Of a DNA stretch of 64,000 nt, positions 8,997 to 16,483 are shown in pieces. Source of the stretch: Amycolatopsis thermoflava N1165. GTDB lineage: Bacteria > Actinomycetota > Actinomycetes > Mycobacteriales > Pseudonocardiaceae. The stretch lies in NCBI RefSeq assembly GCF_000473265.1, contig NZ_KI421511.1:617980-681979 (forward strand). The letters run 5' to 3'. The notes under the pieces are model-generated. The model ran no database searches, was not told the DNA's origin, and saw only the letters and a program-made list of their open reading frames with translations. The stretch's first letter is position 1. The number at the start of each line of letters is the position of its first letter. The position numbers were made by a program, and so were the translations under genes.

Positions 8997-9200
8997 TCAG
9001 CCCGGCGCGTCCTCGCCACGGACAGCGGCGAGTTTGGCCTCGGCCACCACGAGCATCGGGCCGACCGCCTCCGGTTCGACGCCCACCCGCTCGGCGATCA
9101 CGTGCTTCGGCAAGCCCGCATCACGCAGGCGCAAGACCACCGAGTACACCGCGGGCAGCCGTCGCAGAGCCTCCGCCCGTGAATCCTCCGCACCAGACAT
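8997..9200 (-). CDS. Small helix-turn-helix protein, sigma region 4-like
   Basis: A short protein (about 67 residues from the ATG at 9200) with one helical domain: ALRRLPAVYSVVLRLRDAGLPKHVIAERVGVEPEAVG. The pattern of a leading helix, a turn and a recognition helix resembles sigma factor region 4 or small HTH proteins. It precedes the LuxR/LAL regulator in the same direction with a 54-bp gap, so it may belong to that unit. The start is uncertain: the GGGAGG before the 9200 ATG is unusually close, and in-frame GTGs exist upstream (to 9257). Role unknown. Confidence 0.5.
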   Translation of the reverse strand: MSGAEDSRAEALRRLPAVYSVVLRLRDAGLPKHVIAERVGVEPEAVGPMLVVAEAKLAAVRGEDAPG

Positions 9201-9272
9201 CCTCCCACCATCCCGGTGCGACACGGTGCCGTCACGAATGGACGGCCACTCGAGCACCGCCGCGGCCGAAAT

Positions 9273-9290
9273 CGAGTAGCCGACTACTCG
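9273..9290. promoter_or_regulatory. Perfect palindrome in the divergent intergenic region
   Basis: CGAGTAG-CCGA-CTACTCG at 9273-9290 has 7-bp perfect arms. It lies 73 bp upstream of the small HTH gene (9200) and 87 bp upstream of the collagen-like gene (9377), which are divergent, so it could be an operator for either. Confidence 0.35.
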
Positions 9291-9376
9291 TGCCCGCAGC
9301 CCGCCGGTGGCCGACCGTGATCAGCCATGAACACAACGACCGCGGTCCTGGCGGCGTGATCGAACTTGGAGGATCC

Positions 9377-10186
9377 ATGAACCGGAAGCGGACCATCGTC
9401 ATCGTCACCGGTGCCGTTCTCGCGCTGACCGCGGGCGGTGTGGCATGGGCGAGCGTTCCCGGCGACGACGGCGTGATCCATGCCTGCTACGCCAAGAACG
9501 GGGGCGCGTTGCGCGTCTCCGACACCGGCTCGTGCAAGGCCGGCGAGGTCGCGCTGAGCTGGAACAACGTCGGACCCGCCGGGCTCACGTGGAAGGGTGA
9601 GTGGGCGCCCGGCGCGGCCTACCAGCCGCGCGACGCCGTGCTGTACCAAGGCTCCAGCTACATCGCGATCTTCCCGAGCACCGGCAGTGCGCCGCCGAAC
9701 AGCAACTGGATGCTGCTCGCGGCGAAGGGGGACAAGGGCGACCGGGGTGAGGACGGAGCGGTCGGTGCCGCCGGCCCCGCGGGACCCGCCGGACCGGCCG
9801 GGCCGCAGGGCGAGAAGGGCGACCCCGGCACGCCGGGCGTGAGCGACGCCTACCAGGCCGGCCAGAGCGGCACGATGAACGTCACCGCCGCCGCGGTGCC
9901 GATCGTGTCGCTCAACCTCCCGCCGGGCAACTACGTGCTCCAGGGCAAGGTTTCCGTGGAACAGGACGACGCGAGCAGCTTCACCTACGGCAACTGCCAG
10001 CTCGAGGGCGACGTCGGCAAGTTCGACTTCCTCGACGACGACCCCCAGGGCAGCACGGTCAGCTTGGTGACCACCCTGGCGGCCACCACGTCCCGGACGG
10101 TCACCATCACCTGCGCGGCCGCCGGCAGCGGTGTCGACGTCAGCGACGGACGGATCGTGGCGACCAAGGTGGGTGCGGTGCACTGA
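9377..10186 (+). CDS. Secreted protein with carbohydrate-binding-like and collagen-like segments
   Basis: The 269-residue protein has a clear signal peptide (MNRKRTIVIVTGAVLALTAGG, cleavage near VAWA). Next comes a small domain with HACYAKNGGALRVSD, then a CBM5/12-like stretch (WAPGAAYQPRDAVLYQGSSYIAI) common in chitin- or polysaccharide-binding modules. A run of Gly-X-Y triplets follows (about 12 triplets, with GPAGPAGPAGP and GEKGDPG), then a C-terminal domain reminiscent of collagen-tip beta folds. It is probably an extracellular adhesin or surface protein. The ATG at 9377 has TTGGAGGA upstream. It is monocistronic. Confidence 0.8.
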   Translation: MNRKRTIVIVTGAVLALTAGGVAWASVPGDDGVIHACYAKNGGALRVSDTGSCKAGEVALSWNNVGPAGLTWKGEWAPGAAYQPRDAVLYQGSSYIAIFPSTGSAPPNSNWMLLAAKGDKGDRGEDGAVGAAGPAGPAGPAGPQGEKGDPGTPGVSDAYQAGQSGTMNVTAAAVPIVSLNLPPGNYVLQGKVSVEQDDASSFTYGNCQLEGDVGKFDFLDDDPQGSTVSLVTTLAATTSRTVTITCAAAGSGVDVSDGRIVATKVGAVH

Positions 10187-10294
10187 TCCACCTGGCCGCC
10201 GGCGCGCCCCCCGTCAGGCCCGCTGCTCGCGGCCGGCGGGGGAGCCGCGCTTTTCGCCGGACTCGTCCCACCGTGGTGAGTATCGTCCGCTGAT

Positions 10295-10984
10295 GTGGAA
10301 ATCATCGACGCCGGGTTGATGGGCGTGCGGTCCGCGGTGCTGCGCGTCAGCCGCCGCCAGACCCCGCTGCGGTTCACGATCTACCCGATGGTCCACCTCG
10401 GCGAGCAGTCCTTCTACGACGAGGTTTCCCGCCGGCTGCGGGACCACGACCTGATCGTCGCCGAGGGCATCATCGGCGCCTCGGCCGGCGCGCGCAAGCT
10501 CACCAGGACCTACCGGCACGCGGGTGGGCACCGCAAGCTCGGCCTCGTCGAGCAGTCGACAAGCGTGGTGGACGTCGGCGTCCCGGTCGTGTGGGCGGAT
10601 CTGACCGGCAGCGAGTTCGACGACGGCTGGCGCGAGGTTCCGTTCACCGAACGCGCGATCGCCACCGTCGGGGCCCCGCTGGTGGCGGGTTACCTGCGGA
10701 TGTTCGGCTCGCGCGAGGTCCTGGCCCGGCATCTGAAGCTCGACGACGACATCGCCATCGACCGCTGGGATCCCGATTCGGGACTGGACCGGCTGGTCTC
10801 CGACGAGCGCGAGGCGCGGCTGGTGCGCGCTCTCCAGGACATCTACGAGCGGCGCCACGACGAACGCATCGACGTGGCAGTGGTCTACGGGGCGGCGCAC
10901 GCGCTGCCGGTGGTCCAGTTCCTGATGGCCAAGCTGGGTTATGTCGTCTCGTCGGCGGACTGGGTCACCGTCTTCACCTACTGA
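10295..10984 (+). CDS. TraB-like domain protein
   Basis: A 229-residue soluble protein. The segment LRFTIYPMVHLGEQSFYDEVSRRLRDHDLIVAEGI near the start and VAVVYGAAHALPVVQFL near the end have the spacing and histidine placement of TraB/GumN-type (erythromycin esterase-like) hydrolase folds. The catalytic role of this family is poorly known; some members are metalloproteases. The GTG at 10295 is supported by a TATCGT -10 box at 10281-10286, 8 nt before it, suggesting a nearly leaderless mRNA. A strong terminator follows. No operon partner. Confidence 0.6.
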   Translation: MEIIDAGLMGVRSAVLRVSRRQTPLRFTIYPMVHLGEQSFYDEVSRRLRDHDLIVAEGIIGASAGARKLTRTYRHAGGHRKLGLVEQSTSVVDVGVPVVWADLTGSEFDDGWREVPFTERAIATVGAPLVAGYLRMFGSREVLARHLKLDDDIAIDRWDPDSGLDRLVSDEREARLVRALQDIYERRHDERIDVAVVYGAAHALPVVQFLMAKLGYVVSSADWVTVFTY

Positions 10985-11018
10985 CCCCGCTGAACCGGCA
11001 TCCCTGCGAGCCGATGGG

Positions 11019-11055
11019 GCTGCCGCCGGCCCCGGGGCAGGGGGCCGGCGGCAGC
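11019..11055. terminator. Bidirectional hairpin terminator
   Basis: Perfect 15-bp arms (GCTGCCGCCGGCCCC at 11019-11033; complement at 11041-11055) enclose a 7-nt loop. It sits between convergent genes ending at 10984 and 11063, so it can serve both. Confidence 0.75.
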
Positions 11056-11062
11056 GTGGCTC

Positions 11063-11296
11063 CTACTCGATCCGGGCGATCACCGCGCCCTGCTTGACCA
11101 CCTCCCCCTCCTCGACGAGCAGCCGCAGCACACCCGCGGCCGGGGCGGGCACCTCCACGTCCACCTTGTCGACCGCGACCTCCGCGATCAGGTCGCCCTC
11201 GCCGACCTGATCGCCGTCGGCGGCGAACCACGTCGCGAGCACGCCCTCGGCGTCGGGCTCGTTGTCGGAGATGTGGGGGAAGGCGATATCGGTCAT
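11063..11296 (-). CDS. Single-domain lipoyl (biotinyl/lipoyl attachment) protein
   Basis: A 77-residue protein consisting only of a lipoyl domain. The modification lysine is in VAVDKVDVEVPAP (Lys44), within the typical beta-hairpin, and the two half-repeats GDQVGEGDLIAEV and EGEVVKQGAVIARI flank it symmetrically. Normal E2 subunits continue into a subunit-binding and acyltransferase domain; here the gene stops after the carrier domain. Its ATG overlaps the stop of the E1 beta gene (ATGA), so it is translationally coupled to it. It should carry the acyl or aldehyde intermediate for the E1 enzyme upstream; the acyltransferase and E3 must come from elsewhere or be unnecessary. Confidence 0.85.
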   Translation of the reverse strand: MTDIAFPHISDNEPDAEGVLATWFAADGDQVGEGDLIAEVAVDKVDVEVPAPAAGVLRLLVEEGEVVKQGAVIARIE

Positions 11297-12339
11297 GCGC
11301 TCACCAGGCCGAGAACAGCCCGGCGGATCCGGTCCGGCGTCGGCAGCACGGCGTACTCCAGCGGGCGGGCGTACGGGATCGGGACATCGGGCACGGCCAC
11401 CCGGGCGGCCGGAGCGCGCAGCAGACCCGGGTCGCGCTCGGCGACGCGGGCGATGACCTCCCCGGACAGCCCGAACGACAGGTAGTCCTCGTCGACGACG
11501 AGCAGCCTGCCGGTGCGGCCCACCGACTCCAGGACCGTGTCGGTGTCCAGCGGCACCACGCTGCGCAGGTCCACGACCTCGCAGTCGATCCCCCGCGGCG
11601 CGAGCTCCTCGGCCACGTCCAGCGCGTGGTGCACCGACAAGGACAGCGTCACGATCGTGACGTCGCTGCCCGGCCGCACGACGTTCGCCTTCCCGATCGG
11701 CACCACGTGGTCGCCCTCGGGCACCGGCCCGATCGACCGGCGGTTCTTGGCCATCCACGGCAGGCCCATCACGCCCTTGTGGAACAGGTACACCACCGGG
11801 TTGTCGTCACGGATCGCGGCGGTCATCAGGCCCTTGGCGTCGGCCGGGTTGCTGGGCGCGACCACCTTCATCCCGGGCAGGTGCGCGAAGGTGCCCCACA
11901 GGCACTGCGAGTGCTGCGCGCCGTCCGAATACCCGCCGCCCACCGCGGCGGTCAGCACCATCGGCACGGTGACGTTGCCGCCCGACTCGAAGTGGATCTT
12001 CGCCATGTGGTTGTAGATCTGGTCCATGCACACGCCGAAGAAGTCGACGAACATCAGCTCCACGACCGGCCGCATGCCCTCCACCGCGGCGCCGATGGCC
12101 GCGCCGATGAACGCGGTCTCCGAAATGGGCGTGTCCATCACGCGCCGCGGCCCGAACTTGTCGAGCAGGCCGGTGGTGGAGCTGAAGATGCCGCCGTAGG
12201 CGCCGACGTCCTCGCCGAGCACGAAGACGTCCTCGTCGCGCTCCATCTCCTGCGCGATGGCCTCGACCATGGCCTTGGCGGTGCTGAGCTTGCGGTGTGC
12301 GGGTGCGGAGGACGATGCCGAGGCATCCGTGAGCGTCAT
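11293..12339 (-). CDS. 2-oxoacid (acetoin/pyruvate-type) dehydrogenase E1 beta subunit
   Basis: This 348-residue transketolase-like protein has the E1 beta hallmarks: VFVLGEDVGAYGGIF near the start, RVMDTPISETAFIGAAIGAA, then VELMFVDF and the C-terminal transketolase domain with EVVDLRSVVPLDTDT. With the alpha subunit it binds thiamine diphosphate and decarboxylates a 2-oxoacid or cleaves acetoin, passing the product to a lipoyl arm. GAGGAG lies a few bases before the ATG at 12339. It sits 24 bp after the alpha gene and overlaps the lipoyl gene downstream. The substrate cannot be fixed from sequence; acetoin-type systems (AcoB) are the closest match in style. Confidence 0.9.
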   Translation of the reverse strand: MTLTDASASSSAPAHRKLSTAKAMVEAIAQEMERDEDVFVLGEDVGAYGGIFSSTTGLLDKFGPRRVMDTPISETAFIGAAIGAAVEGMRPVVELMFVDFFGVCMDQIYNHMAKIHFESGGNVTVPMVLTAAVGGGYSDGAQHSQCLWGTFAHLPGMKVVAPSNPADAKGLMTAAIRDDNPVVYLFHKGVMGLPWMAKNRRSIGPVPEGDHVVPIGKANVVRPGSDVTIVTLSLSVHHALDVAEELAPRGIDCEVVDLRSVVPLDTDTVLESVGRTGRLLVVDEDYLSFGLSGEVIARVAERDPGLLRAPAARVAVPDVPIPYARPLEYAVLPTPDRIRRAVLGLVSA

Positions 12340-12363
12340 TGCTTCTCCTCGTCGGTGGTGGGA

Positions 12364-13344
12364 TCAGGCCTGCGCGAACACGAAGTCCAGCGCGGTGTCC
12401 GGGTCGGGCTCGGGGCTGCGCTTGGCGAACGCGACCGCAGCCTCGACGCGGTCACGGGCCTGCGCGGCGATCGACGACACCGCGGCGTCGTCCAGCATGC
12501 CCGCGGCGAGCAGCTCCTTCTCGTAGGTGGGCAGCGGATCGCGGCCCGGCACACCCTCCAGATCGGACCGGTAGCCCTGCGCGTCGCCCTCGAAGTGCCC
12601 CCACAGCCGCAGCGTGTGCACCTCGATCAGGCTCGGCCCGTCGCCGGCGCGCGCCCTCGCCACCGCTTCGCCCGCGACTTCGTGCACCGCCTCCACCGAG
12701 TTGTCCTCGACCCGGTGACCGGGAATGCCGTAGCCGGCGGCCCGCACGGCGTTCGACGTCACGCACGTCGAAGCGCTGCGCGGGACCGAGATGCCCCAGT
12801 CGTTGTCCTCCACCACGAACACCACCGGCAGCTTCCACAGCGCCGCCAGGTTGAGCGCTTCGTGGAACGCGCCCTGGTTCGCCGCGCCCTCACCGGTGAC
12901 GGCGACCGCGACCCGGTCGGTGCCGCGCCGCTGGAACGCCAGAGCCTGCCCCACCGCGGGCGGATAACCCTCGGCGATGATGCCCGAGCACGAGAAGTGC
13001 GTCGCGGGGTCGAACAGGTGCATGTGCCCGCCACGGCCCCGGCCGAGACCGTCCACCCGGCCGAAGATCTCGGCCGTCATCTTCTCCAGGTCCACCCCGT
13101 GCGCGATGGCGAAGTGGTGGGGCCGGTGGGTGGCTGTGACGGCGTCGTCGGCGCTCAGGTGCGCGCACACCCCGGCGGCGACCGGTTCCTGCCCGGCGGA
13201 GAGGTGCATCTCGCCCGGGATGAGCCCGGCGCCGATGTCGAACACGGGTTTCTTGTCCGCGTGGTACTCGCGGAGGATCGTCTCCTCGTAGGTGCGGATC
13301 AGGACCATCATGCGGTACAGGCCCAGCCTGTCCTCCGGTTCCAT
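12364..13344 (-). CDS. 2-oxoacid (acetoin/pyruvate-type) dehydrogenase E1 alpha subunit
   Basis: A 326-residue E1 alpha protein. The thiamine diphosphate motif GEGAANQGAFHEALNLAALW...VEDN is complete, and the substrate-channel segment RGRGGHMHLFDP and the GLIPGEMHLSAGQE stretch are typical of the AcoA/PdhA family. The ATG at 13344 follows GGGAGGTCAC; an upstream TTG is less likely. It is the first gene of a three-gene unit (alpha, beta, lipoyl carrier). An IclR regulator lies directly upstream in the same direction, 98 bp away, and is the likely controller. Confidence 0.9.
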   Translation of the reverse strand: MEPEDRLGLYRMMVLIRTYEETILREYHADKKPVFDIGAGLIPGEMHLSAGQEPVAAGVCAHLSADDAVTATHRPHHFAIAHGVDLEKMTAEIFGRVDGLGRGRGGHMHLFDPATHFSCSGIIAEGYPPAVGQALAFQRRGTDRVAVAVTGEGAANQGAFHEALNLAALWKLPVVFVVEDNDWGISVPRSASTCVTSNAVRAAGYGIPGHRVEDNSVEAVHEVAGEAVARARAGDGPSLIEVHTLRLWGHFEGDAQGYRSDLEGVPGRDPLPTYEKELLAAGMLDDAAVSSIAAQARDRVEAAVAFAKRSPEPDPDTALDFVFAQA

Positions 13345-13442
13345 GTGACCTCCCAATCGGTGTGGGAGTCACTGTCGCGGCGGGCGCGGGCCGCGGACAA
13401 CGGTGCGGATTTCAGATGGTGATAAACGCCGGTTTCCGCAGA

Positions 13443-14180
13443 TCAGGACAGCAGCGCGAAGGCACGGGACACCCGCCGCGACGCCCGCTCCAGGGACACC
13501 GGCTCCACCGCCGGCAGCCGGCGCGCCGGCAGCGAGATCGCCACCGCACCGACCACCCCGGGCGCGCGCACCGGGGTGGCCAGGCAGGCCGTGCCCAGCA
13601 GGTACTCCTCGCGGTCGTTGAAGACCGCGCCGCCCTCGGCCAGCCGCTGCTCCAGCACTCGCGTGTCGGTGATGGTGTGCGGGGTGAGGTCGGCGAGCCG
13701 GTACCGCGAGAGGTGGTCGCGCCGCGCCTCGGGGTCCAGGCACGACAGGATGCACTTGCCGAACGCGGTGGCGTGCGCCGCCTCCTGCACGCCCACCCAC
13801 AGGTCCACCGCGGGCAGCTCGGGAGCGTCGACGATGTCGATCAGCTTGATCTCGCCGCCGGAGTACAGCGACAGGTAGGCCGCGCCACGGACCTCGTCCC
13901 GCAGCGCGCGCAGCACCGGCCGGATCTTGGGCAGCAACGCGTGCAGCGAGTTGTGCTTGCGCAGCGCGCCGACCTGCTCGCCGAGCACGTAGCCGTCATC
14001 GAGCTTGCGGAGATAACCCTCGTGCAGCAGGGTGCGCAGCAGGTGGTAGGTCGTCGGCAGGGGGAGACCGACACCGCGGGCCAGCGCCTTGGCCGTGACC
14101 GGCCGTTCGCTCGCGCCGACCGCGTCGAGCAGGTGCAGTGCCCGCTGTACGGAGCCGATCAGTGTCGGTCCAGCAGCCAT
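13443..14180 (-). CDS. IclR-family transcriptional regulator
   Basis: This 245-residue protein has the N-terminal winged helix (SVQRALHLLDAVGASERPVTAKALARGVGLPLPTTYHLLRTL cut across residues 9-50) and the C-terminal IclR effector domain (KLIDIVDAPELPAVDLWVG, then AFGKCILSCL and ATPVRAPGVVGAVAISLP). It precedes the E1 alpha/beta/lipoyl genes in the same orientation and probably regulates them in response to a small carboxylic acid or ketone. The start ATG at 14180 is supported by a nearby purine-rich GAGGTGAGG stretch. Confidence 0.9.
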   Translation of the reverse strand: MAAGPTLIGSVQRALHLLDAVGASERPVTAKALARGVGLPLPTTYHLLRTLLHEGYLRKLDDGYVLGEQVGALRKHNSLHALLPKIRPVLRALRDEVRGAAYLSLYSGGEIKLIDIVDAPELPAVDLWVGVQEAAHATAFGKCILSCLDPEARRDHLSRYRLADLTPHTITDTRVLEQRLAEGGAVFNDREEYLLGTACLATPVRAPGVVGAVAISLPARRLPAVEPVSLERASRRVSRAFALLS

Positions 14181-14294
14181 CCCGCCTCACCTCCGCCGCC
14201 CCGTTGCCGCGCACCCAGGATGCCCGGTGCCGCGGGTCACCGGCAAGGCACCAGGCCCGACCCGGTGACCCGCCGTGGCCGGCACACTCACGGC

Positions 14295-14480
14295 GTGGGG
14301 GCCGCGGACCTGAACGTATCCGCGCTGGTGCAGGCGGCGATTGCGGACGAACTGCCACGCCGCGCCACGGACGCCTGGCTGGGCGCCCTCCCGTCGCCGC
14401 GGCGAACAGTCTCGCACGAGGCTGCTGTCGAGGCTTTGGACGGCGCTCGCGCGGAGCTGGCCGGTGCCGAGGATGAGTGA
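14295..14480 (+). pseudogene. Truncated antitoxin of a VapBC-type module
   Basis: The 61-residue frame (from GTG at 14295) carries AADLNVSALVQAAIADELPRRATDAWLGALP followed by VSHEAAVEALDGARAEL, which is the middle and C-terminal part of a CcdA/VapB-like antitoxin common in streptomycetes and relatives. The usual N-terminal DNA-binding strand (a VNVYLPDDLA-like sequence) is absent; upstream residues are unrelated. It overlaps the downstream toxin remnant by 8 bp, the normal arrangement of such pairs. I read it as 5'-truncated. Confidence 0.6.
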
Positions 14481-14604
14481 CGCGCCGGCGGAGATCGCGG
14501 TCCTGGACGCGTCGGTGCTTGTGGACCTGCTGCACACCAGGGTCCTCACCACCGATCACCGCCTCGCGCGGGCGACCTCCCTCGCCGAAGGGATCAGCCG
14601 GTAA
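14473..14604 (+). pseudogene. Internally deleted VapC (PIN) toxin
   Basis: Only 43 residues remain. The start EIAVLDASVLVDLL is the first PIN-domain strand with the first catalytic Asp, and the end TRVLTTDHRLARA is the last strand with the final acidic residue. The ~80 residues between, holding the other two acidic positions, are missing with the frame kept. The toxin cannot be active. Together with the truncated antitoxin in front, this is a clean example of a decaying toxin-antitoxin locus. Confidence 0.65.
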
Positions 14605-14707
14605 TACGCGGCCCAGGGGTGCGGCTCGAGCCGCTCACGATGTTCGCGGCGGCAGGGGCGCGGCGTCTCCTGGAACGGGCGAGCACCTACGCCATGGCGG
14701 CGCGGCC

Positions 14708-15565
14708 TCAGATTCGCGCTGCGGTCACCAGGCGGCTCAAGGCCGCCGCGGCATCGCGCACGGCGGCGGCTCGCGCCTCGCCCTCGGTGCCGGTGAAGTC
14801 CTCGCTCCGGCCGCCGAGGCTGAGGGTCGCCACCAGCGAGTCGTTCGCGCCCAGGACCGGGGCGGCCACCGCGGACACCCCGTCCAGGTAGTCGTCCCGG
14901 CTGAACGACACGCCCTCGGCCCGCACCTGGTCGAGGTAGGCCGCCAGCTCGTCTCGGTCGGAATGCGTCGTCGCGGTGAAGGCGGGCAGCGGCCCGTCCA
15001 GGACGCGGGCCCGCAGTTCCGGGTCGAACGCCGCCATCGCCACCGGCGCCGCCGCCGCGTGGTAGGGCAGCACCGCGCCGATCCCGATCGCGGCCAGCAC
15101 CAGCGGCTTGCCACCCTCGACCCGGTCGATGCACACGGCGCCGGCGTCGGCGGGAACCATCAGGAACGCGGTGTCCCCGAAGCGCCCCGCCAGCTCCTCC
15201 AGCACCGGCCGCGCCGACTCGCGCAGGTCGAACTCGGCGAGCGCGGCCGCGCCGATCGTGAACACCGGCATCTGGATTCGGTAGGCCCCGGCGTGGTCGC
15301 GATGCACCCACCCGGCCTCGACGAACGAGCTCATCAGCCGGTGCACCGTCGGCTTGTTCAGCCCGCTCGCCGCGGTCAGCTCGGCGAGCGTGATCACCGG
15401 CCGGTCCGGGCCGAACTGGCCGAGCAGCTGGCACGCCCGCAGGACCGCGGTGACGGTCTCCCGGGTCCCGTTGCCCTCGGGCACCGCTTCGGCCACCGGC
15501 ACCTCCTCCATCGCCCGCCCGGTTCGCCCCAGGTTATCCACCGGCGGCGAAGCACGTCTTGACAT
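14708..15565 (-). CDS. IclR-family regulator of the dimethylmalate-like operon
   Basis: An IclR regulator of about 285 residues with an N-terminal winged helix (TVTAVLRACQLLGQF ... LAELTAASGLNKPTVHRLM) and an effector domain (VCIDRVEGGKPLVLAAIGIG ... SLVATLSLGGRSEDF). It is divergent from the lyase gene at 15631, and a perfect palindrome in the 65-bp gap is the probable shared operator. I chose the ATG at 15565; ATGs at 15511 and 15610 are in frame and possible. It probably senses the operon's branched dicarboxylate or its cleavage product. Confidence 0.85.
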   Translation of the reverse strand: MSRRASPPVDNLGRTGRAMEEVPVAEAVPEGNGTRETVTAVLRACQLLGQFGPDRPVITLAELTAASGLNKPTVHRLMSSFVEAGWVHRDHAGAYRIQMPVFTIGAAALAEFDLRESARPVLEELAGRFGDTAFLMVPADAGAVCIDRVEGGKPLVLAAIGIGAVLPYHAAAAPVAMAAFDPELRARVLDGPLPAFTATTHSDRDELAAYLDQVRAEGVSFSRDDYLDGVSAVAAPVLGANDSLVATLSLGGRSEDFTGTEGEARAAAVRDAAAALSRLVTAARI

Positions 15566-15598
15566 GCCCTGCCCCTCTCGCGCACAGTTTCGGAACGC

Positions 15599-15615
15599 GT
15601 ATCGCATCACGATAC
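15599..15615. promoter_or_regulatory. Palindromic IclR operator candidate
   Basis: GTATCG-CATCA-CGATAC at 15599-15615 is a perfect 6-5-6 palindrome in the short gap between the divergent IclR and lyase genes, 16 bp from the lyase start. Position and size fit an IclR dimer site controlling both directions. Confidence 0.6.
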
Positions 15616-15630
15616 ACAGAGAGGTGAGTT

Positions 15631-16482
15631 GTGGAACTGCGCGAGATGATCTCCGACCGTCTGGTGTTCGCCCCCGGTGTCTGGGACGGGCTGACCGCCC
15701 GCCTCGCCGAACAGGCGGGCTTCTCCGCGCTGTGCGCCTCGGGCTTCGCGATCTCCGCCGCGCTCGGCTACCCCGACGCGGAGCTGTACACGATGTCGGA
15801 GAACCTGACCGCCGTCCGGACCATCCGGGAAGCCAGCGGCCTGCCGCTGATCGCCGACATCGACACCGGCTACGGCAACGCCGTCAACGCCGCCCGCACC
15901 GCCCGCCGCTTCGCCGCCGCCGGGGTGTCGGCGGTGTTCCTCGAAGACCAGCGCTCGCCCAAACGCTGCCCGCTCATCCCCGGCGCCGAGGTCGAGCTGT
16001 CCGACCTCGCCGAGGCCGAGGGCAAGGTCCGCGCTGTCAAGGACGCGGCGGGCGACATGCTCGTCATCGCCCGCACCGACGCCACGGGCGAAGAGGCCCT
16101 GCGCCGCGCCGAAGCCTACGTCCGCGCCGGCGCCGACCTGATCATGCCGGTCACCAAGACCTTCGCCAGCGTCGAGGAATGGGCGCGCTGCCACGAAACC
16201 GTCGGCGTCCCGCTGATGGCGACCCTCACCGCCTCCGCGTGGACCGAACGCGAATTCACCCCCGAGGTCATGGAGCAGATCGGCGTGCGCATCGCGCTGC
16301 TGCCGACCCAGATCCTGATGGCCGTCACCGGAGCCGCACAAGCCACGCTGCGCCGCCTCGCCGCGGGGGAGCCGCCCGCCGAGGTGAGCGCGGACGCCTT
16401 GCCACACCACGACTTCGTCGCCCTCATCGGCATGGACGAGATCGAGCGCCAGCAGCACAAGTACCTGCCGGCGGCGGTCTGA
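15631..16482 (+). CDS. Isocitrate lyase/PEP mutase-family carbon-carbon lyase
   Basis: A 283-residue member of the ICL/PEPM superfamily. FAPGVWDGLTARLAEQAGFSALCASGF opens the barrel, PLIADIDTGYGN holds the Mg-binding Asp pair, and VFLEDQRSPKRCP is the flexible catalytic loop with the active Cys and Glu seen in methylisocitrate, oxaloacetate and 2,3-dimethylmalate lyases. It is the first gene of an operon with aconitase-like subunits, an MHS transporter and an acyl-CoA ligase. The neighbours favour cleavage of a 2-hydroxy dicarboxylate, such as a dimethylmalate or methylisocitrate type. The GTG at 15631 has GAGAGG upstream. Confidence 0.88.
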   Translation: MELREMISDRLVFAPGVWDGLTARLAEQAGFSALCASGFAISAALGYPDAELYTMSENLTAVRTIREASGLPLIADIDTGYGNAVNAARTARRFAAAGVSAVFLEDQRSPKRCPLIPGAEVELSDLAEAEGKVRAVKDAAGDMLVIARTDATGEEALRRAEAYVRAGADLIMPVTKTFASVEEWARCHETVGVPLMATLTASAWTEREFTPEVMEQIGVRIALLPTQILMAVTGAAQATLRRLAAGEPPAEVSADALPHHDFVALIGMDEIERQQHKYLPAAV

Positions 16483-16483
16483 C

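Noticed and set aside
7368-9182. A 604-codon plus-strand frame opposite the LAL regulator
   Set aside because: Composition (Arg, His, Gln, Pro) is that of antisense high-GC DNA; the minus strand has clear ATPase and LuxR motifs.
11626-13422. A 598-codon plus-strand frame opposite the E1 genes
   Set aside because: Antisense to two unmistakable E1 subunits; no family features.
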